DNA from: Paraniabella defluvii
GTDB taxonomy: Bacteria; Bacteroidota; Bacteroidia; Chitinophagales; Chitinophagaceae
DNA length: 64,000 nucleotides
Direction: 5' to 3'
Assembly: GCA_019316985.1 (NCBI GenBank)
Contig: CP079215.1
Location: forward strand, 4,774,001 to 4,838,000
The notes under the pieces are model-generated. The model saw nothing but the letters and a program-made list of their open reading frames with translations. It was not told the origin of the DNA and did not search any database. Both the position numbers and the translations under genes were made by a program. Of the stretch, positions 1 through 9,954 are shown in pieces. How positions within the stretch are numbered: the stretch's first letter is position 1; the number at the start of each line of letters is the position of its first letter.

Positions 1-719
1 GTATTTCTCCTTCTGGCTTTGCAAGAAAATGAAAGTAGATAAGGAATTAAGTATGATGCTGTCCAGCGCTGTATCTATTTGCGGGGTGTCTGCAGCAATT
101 GCAACATCCGGTGCTATTAAAGGTGATTCTAAAAAATTATCACTGGTAGTTTCCTGGTATTGATCACTGCGGTACCCATGATGATCTTTATGCCATGGAT
201 TGCGCACCAGCTGGGCCTTAGCGAAGAAGTGACCGGCGCCTGGCTGGGGGTACCATTGATACAACGGGCGCTGTGGTGGCATCCGGCACCTTGGTAGGCG
301 AAACAGCGTTAAAAATAAGTACGATTGTAAAGTTCTCCCAGAATGTACTGTTAGGTATTGCTGCTTTTGCTATTTCTATTTACTGGTCTTACACCAAAAA
401 GGATGTCAGTGAGCAGGAGAAGCCCACGCTTAAAATTATATGGGAGCGCTTTCCCAAATTCGTATTGGGTTTTATACTGGTATCTGTTATTTTTTCTTTT
501 CTTGTAAGCAGCGAGGTTACCGAAGCGGTAAAGCCACAGCTAAAAAGTATACAGGGCTTTTGGTTTGCCTTAGCTTTTACCTGCATCGGGCTTGAAACCA
601 ATTTTAAAGATTTATTCGGGAGCCATAACCGCAAACCTTTACTGGCTTTCCTGGGTGCACAAACCTTTAATATTTTTATTACACTGGTAATAGCCTACCT
701 GCTTTTCAGAAACGTGTAG
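1..719 (+). CDS. YeiH/UPF0324 family membrane protein (putative sulfate exporter family), C-terminal part
   Basis: This is the end of a polytopic inner-membrane protein that begins before the window. Reading across two frameshifts gives ICGVSAAIATSGAIKGD (about 92-142), then AVPMMIFMPW, then DTTGAVVASGTLVGE and TIVKFSQNVLLG, the characteristic conserved blocks of the YeiH/UPF0324 family, followed by several hydrophobic helices to the stop. One frameshift is the G5 run at 246-250, where WLGGT needs G6. The other is near 145-165. The family is named as a putative sulfate exporter, but transport has not been well shown, so the substrate is an inference. There is no downstream partner on the same strand within 160 bases. 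Confidence 0.8.
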
Positions 720-881
720 TAAGCATAATAATTATTACCATGTTTAGAACAGGGCTATATTAAAATAGTCAAACATCTATCAATCCTGTTGTCGGGCAAC
801 AAAGGCTGGTTTACGTCGCCGGTTCTTCAACAGGCATATGCTCCTTGTTACATTTGTGCGTAAAGTAAAAATGTAACAATC

Positions 882-1727
882 ATGTATAGTCCATCAGTTA
901 ACAAGGGCATTCGCCTGGGGATAGCTTTCTTTTTAATGATCAGTATAGGTACCGGTTGCGAACCGGACACGGAAGATCTGGATGACCCGCAAAATCCCGG
1001 TAAGACTTCGGGCTTTATTCCCGGCGGAAACAGGAAGTATATTTATAGCGTCGAAAGTGACGGAGGCGCTGGTGGTACCGTCACACAGAGCGTTACCGGT
1101 ACCAGGGATTCGTCGGGCATTACTGTTTACAACCTGAAGTCGGTAGTCGAGGCAAGCGGCGCATCGATGACCCTTAACAATAACCTGTTTGTTACAGGTG
1201 GCAAAACGTATACCGAAATAAAAGTACCGGATGCCTGGTACCAGTATGTAGCTTTATTTAACCAGATACCTAATGTTAGGGTGACAAAAGCTGTAGTGAG
1301 CGGTTACCCCGCATACCTGGTAATGGATAATGCCTTAAAAGACGGCAGTAAGATTACTATCTCTGGTCCCCAGGTGCAGGAGCAATTGATAGAATATACA
1401 AGTAATGGCAATCAGGGTTCTGTTAAGCAGGAAATAGTACATATAACGGGAACGGGCAAAGTAGAAACTATCAAAGTTCCTGCCGGTTCTTTTGTGTGCA
1501 GCCGCTTTTCGTATGAAGTGGCCACAACGATTACTACCAGGGTTGGTCAAACACAGGAAACGGCCAACGGTAATGAAAAAATAACCGTTTGGATGGCACA
1601 TGGTGTAGGTATGGTAAAGCAGGAATCCGAAGCAGCCCTGGTGTCAATTATACCATTACCTACTGGGGAGATTAAAAAGGTAGTAACCAACACCGCTTCC
1701 ACTACTACACTTCAAAATATTCAATAA
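882..1727 (+). CDS. Lipoprotein of unknown function
   Basis: An unbroken 281-residue protein that starts with a hydrophobic signal segment and a lipobox ending SIGTGC, with the lipidated cysteine at residue 26. The residues after it are acidic, Pro/Asp-rich (EPDTEDLDDPQNP) and look like an exposed linker. The rest is rich in beta-strand-like Thr/Val/Gly sequence with no motif I recognise. It is probably anchored in the outer membrane and faces either the periplasm or the surface. The GNAT gene starts 16 bases after the stop, so the two may be co-transcribed. No function is proposed. Confidence 0.8.
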   Translation: MYSPSVNKGIRLGIAFFLMISIGTGCEPDTEDLDDPQNPGKTSGFIPGGNRKYIYSVESDGGAGGTVTQSVTGTRDSSGITVYNLKSVVEASGASMTLNNNLFVTGGKTYTEIKVPDAWYQYVALFNQIPNVRVTKAVVSGYPAYLVMDNALKDGSKITISGPQVQEQLIEYTSNGNQGSVKQEIVHITGTGKVETIKVPAGSFVCSRFSYEVATTITTRVGQTQETANGNEKITVWMAHGVGMVKQESEAALVSIIPLPTGEIKKVVTNTASTTTLQNIQ

Positions 1728-1743
1728 CCCGGCAGTTAGCGCA

Positions 1744-2211
1744 ATGAATCATATTGACATTAAACTAGTAGCTTCTGATGACCACGGGCTATTAGCGTTA
1801 ATCGCAGCCTGGTACCAGGCAGAATGGGGCATATCTGTAGCAGATACAGTTCGTAATTTACGTGCTGTAACCGCCGATAGTCACCAGTTTCAAATGGTCC
1901 TTTCTGTAAATGGCAGAGCGGTTGCTACAGGTGGTGTTTACGATCATGTTGGTCTGCTCAATCATAAACCAGAGCTAAACGTATACAGGAAATGGCTGGC
2001 CCAGGTGTACACCATACCCGGCGAAAGAGGCCGCGGCTATGGCATTGGTCTTTGCAAACAGATACAGGATCATTGCCGTAACCTGGCATTCGGGAAGATC
2101 TATTTGTTTACTCATACAGCCCAGCCCATGTATCAGAAATTAGGTTGGTCAGTAATTCAGCGGTTAACGATAGGTAACAGGAATATAGCTGTCATGGAAA
2201 AGAACCTCTAA
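1744..2211 (+). CDS. GNAT family N-acetyltransferase
   Basis: A complete 155-residue cytoplasmic protein. The acetyl-CoA pyrophosphate-binding loop of the GNAT fold is visible as RGRGYGIGLCKQ near residue 97, matching the (R/Q)xxGx(G/A) signature. A conserved beta strand (AVATGGVY) comes before it, and the Gly-rich loop is followed by a helix and the typical late strand (KIYLFTH, then YQKLGW). GNAT enzymes move an acetyl group from acetyl-CoA to an amine. The substrate cannot be told from sequence. The N-terminal AAWYQAEWG stretch is often seen in small stand-alone GNATs. It lies directly behind the lipoprotein gene. Confidence 0.88.
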   Translation: MNHIDIKLVASDDHGLLALIAAWYQAEWGISVADTVRNLRAVTADSHQFQMVLSVNGRAVATGGVYDHVGLLNHKPELNVYRKWLAQVYTIPGERGRGYGIGLCKQIQDHCRNLAFGKIYLFTHTAQPMYQKLGWSVIQRLTIGNRNIAVMEKNL

Positions 2212-2269
2212 ATACCTGTAAGGTCCGGTAACCGTTACTGAAATACAAACTGAGGATGTGCTAATAGAT

Positions 2270-2300
2270 AAGGCTCAGCTGTTACCTATTGCTGAGCCTT
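2270..2300 (+). terminator. Hairpin after the GNAT gene
   Basis: A perfect 10-bp stem, AAGGCTCAGC / GCTGAGCCTT, with an 11-base loop lies 58 bases behind the GNAT stop. Only a weak T-rich tail (ACTTTAT) follows, so it may be a terminator or a 3'-end stabilising hairpin. Confidence 0.55.
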
Positions 2301-2369
2301 ACTTTATCTGCGACGCTAACGCGGTAATAAACAATGGCCCCTAACGATTTCAAATTTTAAACATTTTAT

Positions 2370-2942
2370 ATGGAAAGAACAATTGTAAACCCCGTGATCA
2401 AAGACCAGGTTACGTTTAAGCAAACCGCGAAAGCTACAAAGGCAGCATTACCCGTTTGGAAGTTACATTAATGCCGGGCGGAGGTACGCCGCTACACTAC
2501 CACCGGAATTTTTCGGAAACCTTTATCGTTCAGTCGGGTACATTAACCATTCAGTTAAAAAAAGAACACTGGTCCTCGATGAGGACAGCAGCTGACGGTA
2601 AGCCCCGGACAGTTGCACCGCTTTACTAATACCACTGCAACAGCTGTACGTTTTACCACGATTGTTGAGCCAGGCTCGGAAGGTTTTGAAAATGCCCTGC
2701 AGATCTTATATGGATTGGCAGGAGATCATCAAACTGATGCTAAGGGTAACCCCAGGAGCCTGCTGGCCCTGGCTGTTATTTCCCGTATAAGTGATATGCG
2801 ACCAGGCGGTGCAGGTGCTTTAATGATACCTTTCTTAGGCCTGCTTAATTTTATTGCCCAAATTTCGGGTTATGATAAGAAGCTGGTAGGGCGATATTGT
2901 GTAAATGCCGATCAGGGAATGAGGAGCATATATGAGGTATAG
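2370..2942 (+). CDS. Cupin domain protein (frameshifted)
   Basis: A cupin read across frameshifts, about 190 residues in all. Cupin motif 1 is complete: PGGGTPLHYHRNFSETF followed by VQSG supplies the HxH, Glu and Gly positions of G(x)5HxH(x)3-4E(x)6G. Motif 2 follows as SPGQLHRFTN, which supplies the second metal-binding histidine. The start at 2370 gives MERTIVNPV and continues into motif 1. The frame slips near 2435-2460 and again near 2575-2600. The C-terminal part has a hydrophobic stretch (MIPFLGLLNFIAQI). Small cupins of this kind include dioxygenases and sugar or ligand-binding proteins, so no specific role is claimed. The gene runs toward a convergent lipoprotein gene. Confidence 0.75.
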
Positions 2943-2991
2943 TTGCTGAAAGAGTTAATATCGTTTATTCAACAAATCTAAATTTATTAAT

Positions 2992-3027
2992 AAAAAGTCC
3001 GGGGCATTGAACCGCTCCGGACTTTTT
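2992..3027. terminator. Bidirectional intrinsic terminator
   Basis: AAAAAGTCCGGGGC pairs with GCTCCGGACTTTTT (one G-T pair) around an 8-base loop, giving an A-tract on the left and a T-tract on the right. It sits between the ends of the convergent cupin (+) and ZU5 lipoprotein (-) genes and would terminate both transcripts. Confidence 0.85.
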
Positions 3028-3053
3028 CACAAACAATACAGCATACAGATCAT

Positions 3054-4307
3054 TTAATAGGTTCGTCGTATTCTGAACGACCCATATATACTTCTCGCAC
3101 TAACCTCACAATTATCCAGCTTGTAAAGCGTGCCTTCGAAGCTACCCTGTACAATACCTCCGCCACTTTCCCCGAATGTTTCAAAAACGATAGCGCCTTC
3201 TCCGTATACTTTTTCGAAAGTTTCGCATTCGGTGTAATCGCTTTCATAGGTTTTAAACTGGTAGGTGCCCGTGCAGGTTGCCTTTTTGGGATCGGTAAGT
3301 TTACCGAAACTATATTTGCCCAGCACTGTTCCGTTGGTATGAAAAGATATAGCTTCATTTCCTGCTGTAGCCGTCATAATAGCCTGTCCGTTAAATACGC
3401 CGATGCTGAAAAATATGCCGGTAGATTTTTGACCGCCAATGGTCCATACTACATATTCTTCGGGCATTATCGTGAGTTTTCTTCTTACAATAACAAGTCC
3501 TCCGTTTCCCGGCCTTTTCGGATCTGATCGCTTCACTACATTTTTAACAGTTACTTCAATTAATGCTTCCGATTTTTTATCCGTATCCGGTGCTTTGTAT
3601 TTTACGGTAGCGCTTTTGCCACCTGAAATGGTACCACCTCCGGCTACTACTTTCCAGCCAACGATCTGGTCACGTTTTATTTCGGATCCCCAAAGTACAC
3701 CTGATGCTACGTCTTCATCCAGTATATGAGCAGTTAGCTCAATCTCTTCACCGGAACCGACTTCATTTTTAGGGGCGTGAATAGATACTTCTCTCATGAT
3801 GCCCCAGTCGCTGAAGTGAGTAGTAGCTACTTTCAAGGTTTGGGCCGCCTGGTCAAGAGTGCAATCCAATACCTTATGCCACAATCCATCATTGCTCTGA
3901 AAACAAGGATATAGTAATGTTGCCTCGGTTCCGGCCACATCTGCATCAGTATATTTAAAAGTGATTTCAACCGGTTTTTTAAGGGTGATATTTTCCGGCA
4001 AAATACGGAACAGGCGCCCGGTTGCAACTGCACTATTAGATTGAACTTCCTGGATTGAAAACTCTGTTTCTGCGTCAACAGCGCCGGCCGGAACCTGAAC
4101 AGAAATATATTGATCGGGTATTGCGATAGAACCACCCGCAACTCCAATGGAGGCCTTGGTAGCAGCTCCTATCGGCTGGCCGGGCATGGTTCTTAAAGGG
4201 GTAGAGGTTTCGCTACTGGTATCTGTATCATTCTTTTTGCAGGAGAGCGTAAAAATAAGCCAGCCTGCTATATATAAAAGCTTTATCAAGCCCTTGCTAC
4301 TCGTCAT
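3054..4307 (-). CDS. ZU5-like domain lipoprotein
   Basis: An unbroken 417-residue lipoprotein. The N-terminal hydrophobic segment ends FTLSC, with the lipidated Cys at residue 23 followed by KKND. Residues about 52-90 (GVAGGSIAIPDQYISVQVPAG, then AVDAETEFSIQEV) resemble the ZU5 fold seen in many Bacteroidota surface lipoproteins, with the typical IxxPxGAV pattern. The middle and end are beta-rich, with no catalytic motif that I recognise. It is probably a surface or periplasmic binding or structural protein. It shares the minus strand with the YceI gene, but a terminator at 4322-4357 separates the two. Confidence 0.72.
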   Translation of the reverse strand: MTSSKGLIKLLYIAGWLIFTLSCKKNDTDTSSETSTPLRTMPGQPIGAATKASIGVAGGSIAIPDQYISVQVPAGAVDAETEFSIQEVQSNSAVATGRLFRILPENITLKKPVEITFKYTDADVAGTEATLLYPCFQSNDGLWHKVLDCTLDQAAQTLKVATTHFSDWGIMREVSIHAPKNEVGSGEEIELTAHILDEDVASGVLWGSEIKRDQIVGWKVVAGGGTISGGKSATVKYKAPDTDKKSEALIEVTVKNVVKRSDPKRPGNGGLVIVRRKLTIMPEEYVVWTIGGQKSTGIFFSIGVFNGQAIMTATAGNEAISFHTNGTVLGKYSFGKLTDPKKATCTGTYQFKTYESDYTECETFEKVYGEGAIVFETFGESGGGIVQGSFEGTLYKLDNCEVSARSIYGSFRIRRTY

Positions 4308-4321
4308 AAAAAATATTTTGA

Positions 4322-4357
4322 TTAATAAAAAGCCTGCTCCTGGTTGTTAGAGCAGGC
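4322..4357 (-). terminator. Intrinsic terminator of the YceI gene
   Basis: Read on the minus strand, GCCTGCTC and GAGCAGGC form an 8-bp stem around a 10-base loop, followed by TTTTTATT. It lies 100 bases behind the YceI stop and just before the start of the ZU5 lipoprotein gene. Confidence 0.8.
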
Positions 4358-4456
4358 TGTTGGCATATTTTGTTGCCATTCCAACCTGGCCGGTACCCTA
4401 TATCAGGCGGGTACTAAAGATTAGTTTTACTGCTAATTGCTGCGCCCCGGGGTGCG

Positions 4457-5065
4457 TTATAACCCCGATTTAATAAAGTGGAGCTGTAGTTTTATATCTA
4501 CGTCGGGCAGAATATACAGTTGCTGCTCGGGATCGTTATAGCTATTCATACCCCATTGAAGACGGTTTAATTTAAAACTGCCTTCGGCAGAAATTTTTTC
4601 ATGTTCCGCAATAACTTTTGCAGGGATTTGTATACTATGCGTTTGCCCCACCATTGTAAAATCGCCTGTAATGATCGTATTGGCCGATGAACCGGCGCTG
4701 GTGTAAGGTTCAACCTTTGTAATATGAAAGCGAGCGTCGGGGTGCAGCGCGATATTGAAAAAATCGGGGCTTTTAAGGTGGTTCAGTAATGCTTCGCGCT
4801 CAGCTTCATTGGTGAGGTCTATATTGCTGATGCTGGCAATAGGGATGGTGAAATCCCCGCCGGTTATCTTGCCTTTTCCATTTGTTTGAAGATTGCCCGA
4901 TACTTTAAAAGCCCCTTCATGAAAATGGGTAGGCGCGCTACCTTTCCATTCTATCACGGAGTTCTGTTCATCCGCTTTAAATTCCATAGAGGAAATAGAA
5001 TCTTTGTGAGAACATGCCGTAAGGAAAGCGAGGGCAATGCATGCATAATTAATTTTGCGTTTCAT
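4457..5065 (-). CDS. YceI family lipoprotein
   Basis: A complete 202-residue protein. It has a signal peptide with lipobox FLTAC (Cys18), then the YceI lipocalin-like beta-barrel: VIEWKGSAPTHFHEGAFKVS, GGDFTIPIASISNIDL, LKSPDFFNIALHPDARFHIT and TGDFTMVGQTHSIQIP are the usual strand blocks. YceI proteins bind isoprenoid or other long lipophilic molecules in the periplasm. Here the lipobox suggests a membrane-anchored form. The start is set by the signal peptide. The damaged cupin gene lies just upstream on the same strand (9 bases between them), so they may be one transcript. Confidence 0.88.
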   Translation of the reverse strand: MKRKINYACIALAFLTACSHKDSISSMEFKADEQNSVIEWKGSAPTHFHEGAFKVSGNLQTNGKGKITGGDFTIPIASISNIDLTNEAEREALLNHLKSPDFFNIALHPDARFHITKVEPYTSAGSSANTIITGDFTMVGQTHSIQIPAKVIAEHEKISAEGSFKLNRLQWGMNSYNDPEQQLYILPDVDIKLQLHFIKSGL

Positions 5066-5073
5066 TTGTTTGT

Positions 5074-5554
5074 TTATTTAAGGGAGTGTAAAAAATTTAC
5101 TTGGTATACATCTGTGATCTGCTGCAACATCATTTTTAACCGGTTGGCCGGGGAGGCGAAGCGGTTAGGGTAGTAGCGCAATTCGGGAAGCGGTTCGCTG
5201 AATGCAATAAAATAGTTCCAGAGAGTTCCTGGAGTGATCAGGTTGATCAGTGTGGCCTGCTTCGTAAGTATTGTGAAGGCGTGTGGAATATTACGGGGCG
5301 CAAACAGCGCACCCCTTTTTCCAGTATAGTTACGGTGTCGCCCACTATAACGCTGATCCGGCCATACAATACAAAGAAGGATTCATCTTCATTGACGTGA
5401 ACATGGGGCGGCGGCTCAGCCCCTTTAGGTAAAGTGAATTCCAGTGCGGCCAATGTGTTACCGGTTGTTTGCGGTGCTATTAATGTTCTGAAATATCCTC
5501 CTGGTAAGCGCGGTACGCGCTATCTTTTACTGGTTCCATTTCATTGTTGTTCAT
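5074..5554 (-). CDS. Cupin domain protein (frameshifted)
   Basis: A small cupin of about 160 residues reconstructed across three frames. It starts MNNNEMEPVKDSAYRA at 5554. Cupin motif 1 is LPKGAEPPPHVHVNEDESFF followed by VLYG, with HxH, Glu and Gly present. The second motif is APRNIPHAFT, and the end reads YQVNFLHSLK. The frame slips near 5510-5530 and near 5300-5320. Its partner metal and substrate are unknown. Proteins of this size often act as quercetinase-like or regulatory cupins. It lies directly in front of the YceI gene on the same strand. Confidence 0.7.
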
Positions 5555-5914
5555 TTTTTATTTTACTTTAGAGTTTAATTGTTTAAACGCGTCAACTGGT
5601 GCAGGCGCCGGCCGTTAAGACCATTCAGCCTGCCTTGATTGATCCTTATGGAATTTTTGTCATAGCGTTGTTAAGGCCCAATTCGCCGTTTCCTTTTCTT
5701 TTTCGCCGGGAAAGTGCAAGATTGAAGCTATTCCGGCAGGTATTCAAATACCAGCGATGGATATCAGCTTTTGTCGTTGAAAGCCTGATTTTGTGGATGA
5801 ATGAGCTGCGGTAAAAGGTTAGGATTGAGCTGGTAATACCCTTACAGGTATATAAGTGGCTATATGTGTTGAAGTGATATAACACCCCGTAGTATAGGTT
5901 GCAGCCGGCAAAAG
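5555..5914. other. Intergenic stretch without a supported gene
   Basis: 360 bases between the cupin start (minus strand) and the end of the response regulator gene (minus strand). Short open frames exist on both strands, but none has a family motif, a credible start or a continuation through a frameshift. I see no clear hairpin with a T-tract. Confidence 0.5.
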
Positions 5915-6668
5915 TTATTCCGGTTGATAGAGGAATCCGGTTGCCGGATTAAAATGCTGCGCGCAGATTTGCTTATAGTTGCGTCCGATAGGGATTTTGT
6001 TTCCCGATACAACAACATGGTTAGTGCTATAACTTTCAACTTTTTTCACAGGTATGATAAACGACCGGTGAATGCGCATAAATTCGGCCGATGGCAGTAG
6101 TTTTTCAGTGACGCTGATCTTCTGTTTGGTTTGAAAAAAATTTATCCGGGGTAACAACTTTTATATAATCCTTAATACTTTCAATCCATAAAATATCATT
6201 GGTATTCACTTTTAAAAGCCGCCTTTCAATGCGCAGGTAGAGGTAATGTGTATCCGGCGGTGCAGGAACCGGGGTGGTTTTTACAGCAATCTCTTTGGGA
6301 GAGTAATCTGAGCTCAGGAAATGCATCACCTTGTCAATAGCCTGCAGAAAGCGTTTAAGCGGAATAGGCTTCAACAAGTAGTCAATAGCATTAAGGTCGA
6401 ACCCTTCGATAGCATATTCCTGGTAGGCAGTTGTGAAAATGATCAAAGGCGGTGTTTTCAGGCTGCGTACGAGATCGGTTCCAGAAAGACGTGGCATCTT
6501 TATGTCGAGGAATACAAGGTCTACCGTTGAAGCCTGAATGGTTTGAAAAGCTTCCAGTGCGTTGCTGCAGGTGCCAATAATCTCAAGCTCGGGAATATGC
6601 GCGGCGTATTTCTTTATGATCTCAAGCGCATGCGGCTCATCGTCTACAATAACCGTTCGGATCTTCAT
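5915..6668 (-). CDS. LytR/AlgR-type response regulator with LytTR DNA-binding domain
   Basis: About 250 residues across one frameshift. The receiver domain begins MKIRTVIVDDEPHALEII (acidic pocket DDE), with the phospho-acceptor Asp in LVFLDIKMP near residue 55, then IIFTTAY and the Lys in YLLKPI. The LytTR domain follows: YLRIERRLLKVNTNDILW, IESIKDYIKVVTPDKFF, then in the second frame QTKQKISVTEKLL and FMRIHRSFII. The frame breaks at a T7 run (A7 at 6134-6140 on the plus strand) where the protein needs T6, so this site is a base too long. It starts 7 bases behind the histidine kinase stop and forms an operon with it. It probably controls nearby or unlinked promoters by binding LytTR direct repeats. 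Confidence 0.9.
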
Positions 6669-6675
6669 GGGCTTA

Positions 6676-7790
6676 TTATTTATCCTTTAAAGATAATTGA
6701 ACATTTAACTCAGCAATAAAACAGTCTGCTTCATCAAAATAAGTAAAGGAATGCCTGGCTGGATACAGCAATTGCAATCTCTGCCTTAAATTGAGCAACC
6801 CTATTCCTTTTGATCTGCCGTTTTCATTATCGGCGACCGCCTGTTCAGGTTTGCTGTTGGATATTTTAAAGATCATCGTGTGATCCCGGACGTTCAGGTC
6901 TATATTGATCCAGGGGATATCGGTAGTTTCTGCAGCGCCGTGTTTAAAAGCATTTTCTACCAGTGGCAGCATCAGTAAAGGAGCTATCGTAAAAGATGTT
7001 TCGGGAATATGTATATTCATATTCAGCTCCAGTCTTTCTTCATAGCGCAGTTTTTCGAGGTTTATATAGTCGTGCAGTACTTCCACGTCTCTTTTAAGCA
7101 AAACCCACTCCCCGGCACATTCGTACAACACATAACGAAGTATATTGGAAAGTCCGAGCACCACTTCGGGGTCTGCGGTGCATTATCCAATGAAAGCGCG
7201 TACAGGTTGTTCAGTGAGTTAAAAAGAAAGTGAGGATGCAGCTGTCCTTTTAAGAAATTGAGTTCCGCTCTTAATAATACCTGTTTCCGCTCGTTCCATA
7301 AAATAAACAGTTTTAAAGTTACACATATCCATACTACGGTATTGGTACGTTCAATAGCATTTACAAAATCTCCGGGATGGGTGAGTTGTTTCCATTTGGG
7401 AAGACTGATCGACGGCCATGTAAAGCTGCTGTCCCGCATTTTATAAAACCTGAATATATAAGGGTTGGTAATATATACCTCCACTACACGGTATAAAACC
7501 GCTATCAAGGGCATAATGATCAACAGGAGCAGGAAAGTATAGAGGTATTTATCGCGAAAGAAAAAGCGCGGCAATACCCATTGTGAAACAAGATAGAAAT
7601 AGCACATGTGTACCGGCAACAGCATGAAAATCACCACCGTTCCAAGCTCATAGCTGCCAAATGCAGTACTATAAATAAATAACAGCAGGCTAAATGAAAT
7701 GAACCAGTAAAACAATGGCCGGAGTATCCTGCGTTTATTTATCAAGAAGCTTTTTTGAATGGCCGTAAAGTTAAGGGGCGTTTTTAACAT
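6676..7790 (-). CDS. LytS-like sensor histidine kinase (His_kinase family)
   Basis: An inner-membrane sensor kinase of about 370 residues. Several hydrophobic helices come first (ILRPLFYWFISFSLLLFIY; LGTVVIFMLLPVHMCYFYLV; LYTFLLLLIIMPLIAVL). The phospho-acceptor His is in LKGQLHPHFLFNSLNNLY. The catalytic domain has the N-box LPLVENAFKHGA and the G-box GIGLLNLRQRLQLLYP. One frameshift near 7165-7180 breaks the link between DNAPQTP and VVLGLSNILRYVLYE, where a base is missing. I chose the start MLKTPLNF at 7790 over an upstream Met because it directly precedes the basic and membrane segments. It is paired with the LytTR regulator, and there is no periplasmic sensor domain of note. Confidence 0.9.
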
Positions 7791-7911
7791 TTTTGATTTT
7801 GGTAGACGAAAGAAAGCTTTGGTCGATGAATGTAGCTTTAAATGCATAATAAGTGGCTCTACGGGCAGGATATTGGCGTATGGAAGATATTATCCCTGGT
7901 ATTATCACCTG

Positions 7912-7937
7912 TTGAGCTGATTTTAATTCTATTTTTG
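7912..7937 (+). promoter_or_regulatory. Putative promoter of the UbiD-like gene
   Basis: TATTTTTG (7930-7937) fits the Bacteroidota -7 consensus TAnnTTTG. A TTG lies 15 bases upstream (7912-7914), which is a short spacing. It stands 21 bases before the chosen start at 7959, so the leader would be very short. Confidence 0.4.
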
Positions 7938-7958
7938 CCGCAAATTGTACAAAGCGTT

Positions 7959-9868
7959 ATGGGGTATAGCAGTTTAGCGGCATGTGTGGCAGACCTGGAG
8001 CAAAATGGTCATCTGGTACGAATTAAAGAAGAAGTGGATCCTTACCTCGAAATGGCGGCTATTCATATGAGGGTATATGATGCGCAGGGACCTGCTCTTT
8101 TTTTTGAAAATATAAAAGGCTCCCGGTTCCCGGCAGTTTCCAATCTTTTCGGAACACTGGAACGTTCGCGCTTTATGTTTCGCGATTCGCTGGATCATGT
8201 GAAAAAGCTGGTGGATGTAAAGATGAACCCAATGTCGGTGCTCAAAAGGCCATTGAGCTACGTAGGCTCCTCTATGACGGCCCTTGGAGCTTTGCCCTGG
8301 AAAAGGAAAGCCAATGCACCTATTTTATATGGCGAGGCAAAGATCTCCGAACTGCCCCAGGTGGTGAACTGGCCTATGGATGGAGGCGCATTTGTTACCA
8401 TGCCACAGGTATACTCGGAAGACATTACACAACCCGGCATTATGCATGCCAACCTAGGCATGTATCGCATTCAGCTATCCGGCAACGAGTATATTCCCGA
8501 TAAAGAAATTGGCCTGCATTACCAGTTACACCGGGGATCGGGTGCATCAAACCAAGGCCAATGCTTTAGGTAAACCACTAAAGGTATCGGTTTTTGTAGG
8601 CGGCCCACCTTCCCATCCTTTATCGGCTGTAATGCCTTTGCCGGAAGGATTATCTGAGATGATCTTTGCCGGCGCATGGGCAACAGGCGCTTCCGCTATT
8701 TTTATGATGAAGAAGGATTTTGTATTTCTGCTGATGCCGATTTTGTAATAACCGGAACCGTATATCCCAATGAGAACAAACCTGAAGGACCTTTTGGAGA
8801 CCATATAGGGTATTACTCGTTAACGCATCCTTTCCCGCTGATGAAAGTGCATAAAGTGTACCACAGGAAAGACCCCATATGGTCGTTTACGGTAGTAGGG
8901 CGCCCGCCGCAGGAGGATACCAGCTTCGGCGCGCTCATCCATGAAATAACAGGTACGGCCATTCCACAGGAAATAAACGGATTACATGCGGTACATGCGG
9001 TAGATGCGGCAGGAGTGCATCCTCTATTATTTGCCATTGGAAGCGAGCGCTATACGCCTTACCAGAAAACCGAACGCCCGCAGGAACTTTTGACTATCGC
9101 CAACCAGATATTGGGAAAAACCAGTTAAGCCTGGCTAAATACCTGTTTATCGCGTCTCATGCAGATGATCCGGGGTTAGATATTCATGATGTTGCCGGTT
9201 TTCTGCGCCATATGTTAGAACGTATCGACTGGACACGTGATGTGCATTTTCAAACCAATACAACCATTGATACCTTGGATTATACAGGAGATGGTTTGAA
9301 TGCGGGCTCAAAAGTGGTATTCGCCGCAGTAGGATCGCCGAAACATCAGCTGGCTAACGAATGGCCCGGCGGAATCAGCCTACCCCGGCCTTTTTCCCAT
9401 GCCAAGCTGGCCTTGCCCGGTATACTCGTGGTAGACGGCGCAGCATTTACAACCTACGAGCAGGAGGCGGGGGTTATGGAGCAATGGACAAAGCTGATTT
9501 CAGGCGATCAGCTGACGGGAATCAGGCTTATCATTATTGCCGACGATGCGGGCTTTACAGCTGCAACAACCGATAACCTGGTTTGGGTGGCTTTTACCAG
9601 GAGCAATCCGGCTTATGATATTTATGGAGTTGACAGCTTTACGCAATTTAAGCACTGGGGATGTAAAGGTCCGCTGATGATTGATGCAAGAACGAAGCCC
9701 CATCATGCGCCGGCATTGATAAAAGACCCTGCTGTTGAGCGCAGGGTAGACCGGCTGGGGAAAAGGGGCATCCCTGCACGGGATTATTTAGTTTCTTTAG
9801 CCGGCACCGCAAGAGCTGCCGACAACAGAGGCACTTCCCGGGTTTTAAGTATCAATACCAACCTATGA
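7959..9868 (+). CDS. UbiD family decarboxylase (prenylated-FMN dependent type)
   Basis: About 635 residues in four consecutive pieces. Family blocks appear in order: MGYSSLAACVADLEQNGHLV at the start; ALFFENIKG; PQVYSEDITQPGIMHANLGM; the prFMN/substrate region LHYQLHRG, HQTKANALG, FVGGPPSHPLSAVMPLPEG; NENKPEGPFGDHIGYYS; and FIASHADDPGLDIHDV. Frame losses are G4 at 8533-8536 and G3 at 8540-8542 (each a base short for HRGIGVHQTK), a missing base near 8675, and A5 at 9116-9120 (needs A6). I take the internal Met at 7959 as start because upstream residues are hydrophobic and not family-like. UbiD enzymes reversibly decarboxylate aromatic or unsaturated acids. The substrate is unknown here. Confidence 0.9.
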
Positions 9869-9877
9869 TGGGATGTA

Positions 9878-9905
9878 AGAGCCTTTAAGCCGAAGCTCTT
9901 TTTTT
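9878..9905 (+). terminator. Intrinsic terminator after the UbiD-like gene
   Basis: AGAGC-TT and AA-GCTCT pair with one bulged C around a short loop, followed by a run of eight T. It lies 10 bases behind the stop at 9868. Confidence 0.65.
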
Positions 9906-9954
9906 CCATGATTTAATGCAAAAAACGGGTCATATAAAAAAAAGGTATAGCAAT

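Noticed and set aside
5599..5885. Short frames on both strands
   Set aside because: No motif, no good start and no neighbour that would explain them.
7842..7958. Upstream ATG extension of the UbiD-like protein (39 residues)
   Set aside because: The extension overlaps the promoter-like box and is hydrophobic without family similarity. The protein's conserved start is at 7959.
7842..9868. UbiD-like gene as a true pseudogene
   Set aside because: The breaks coincide with short homopolymers and all family motifs survive. The same pattern hits essential genes across the window.
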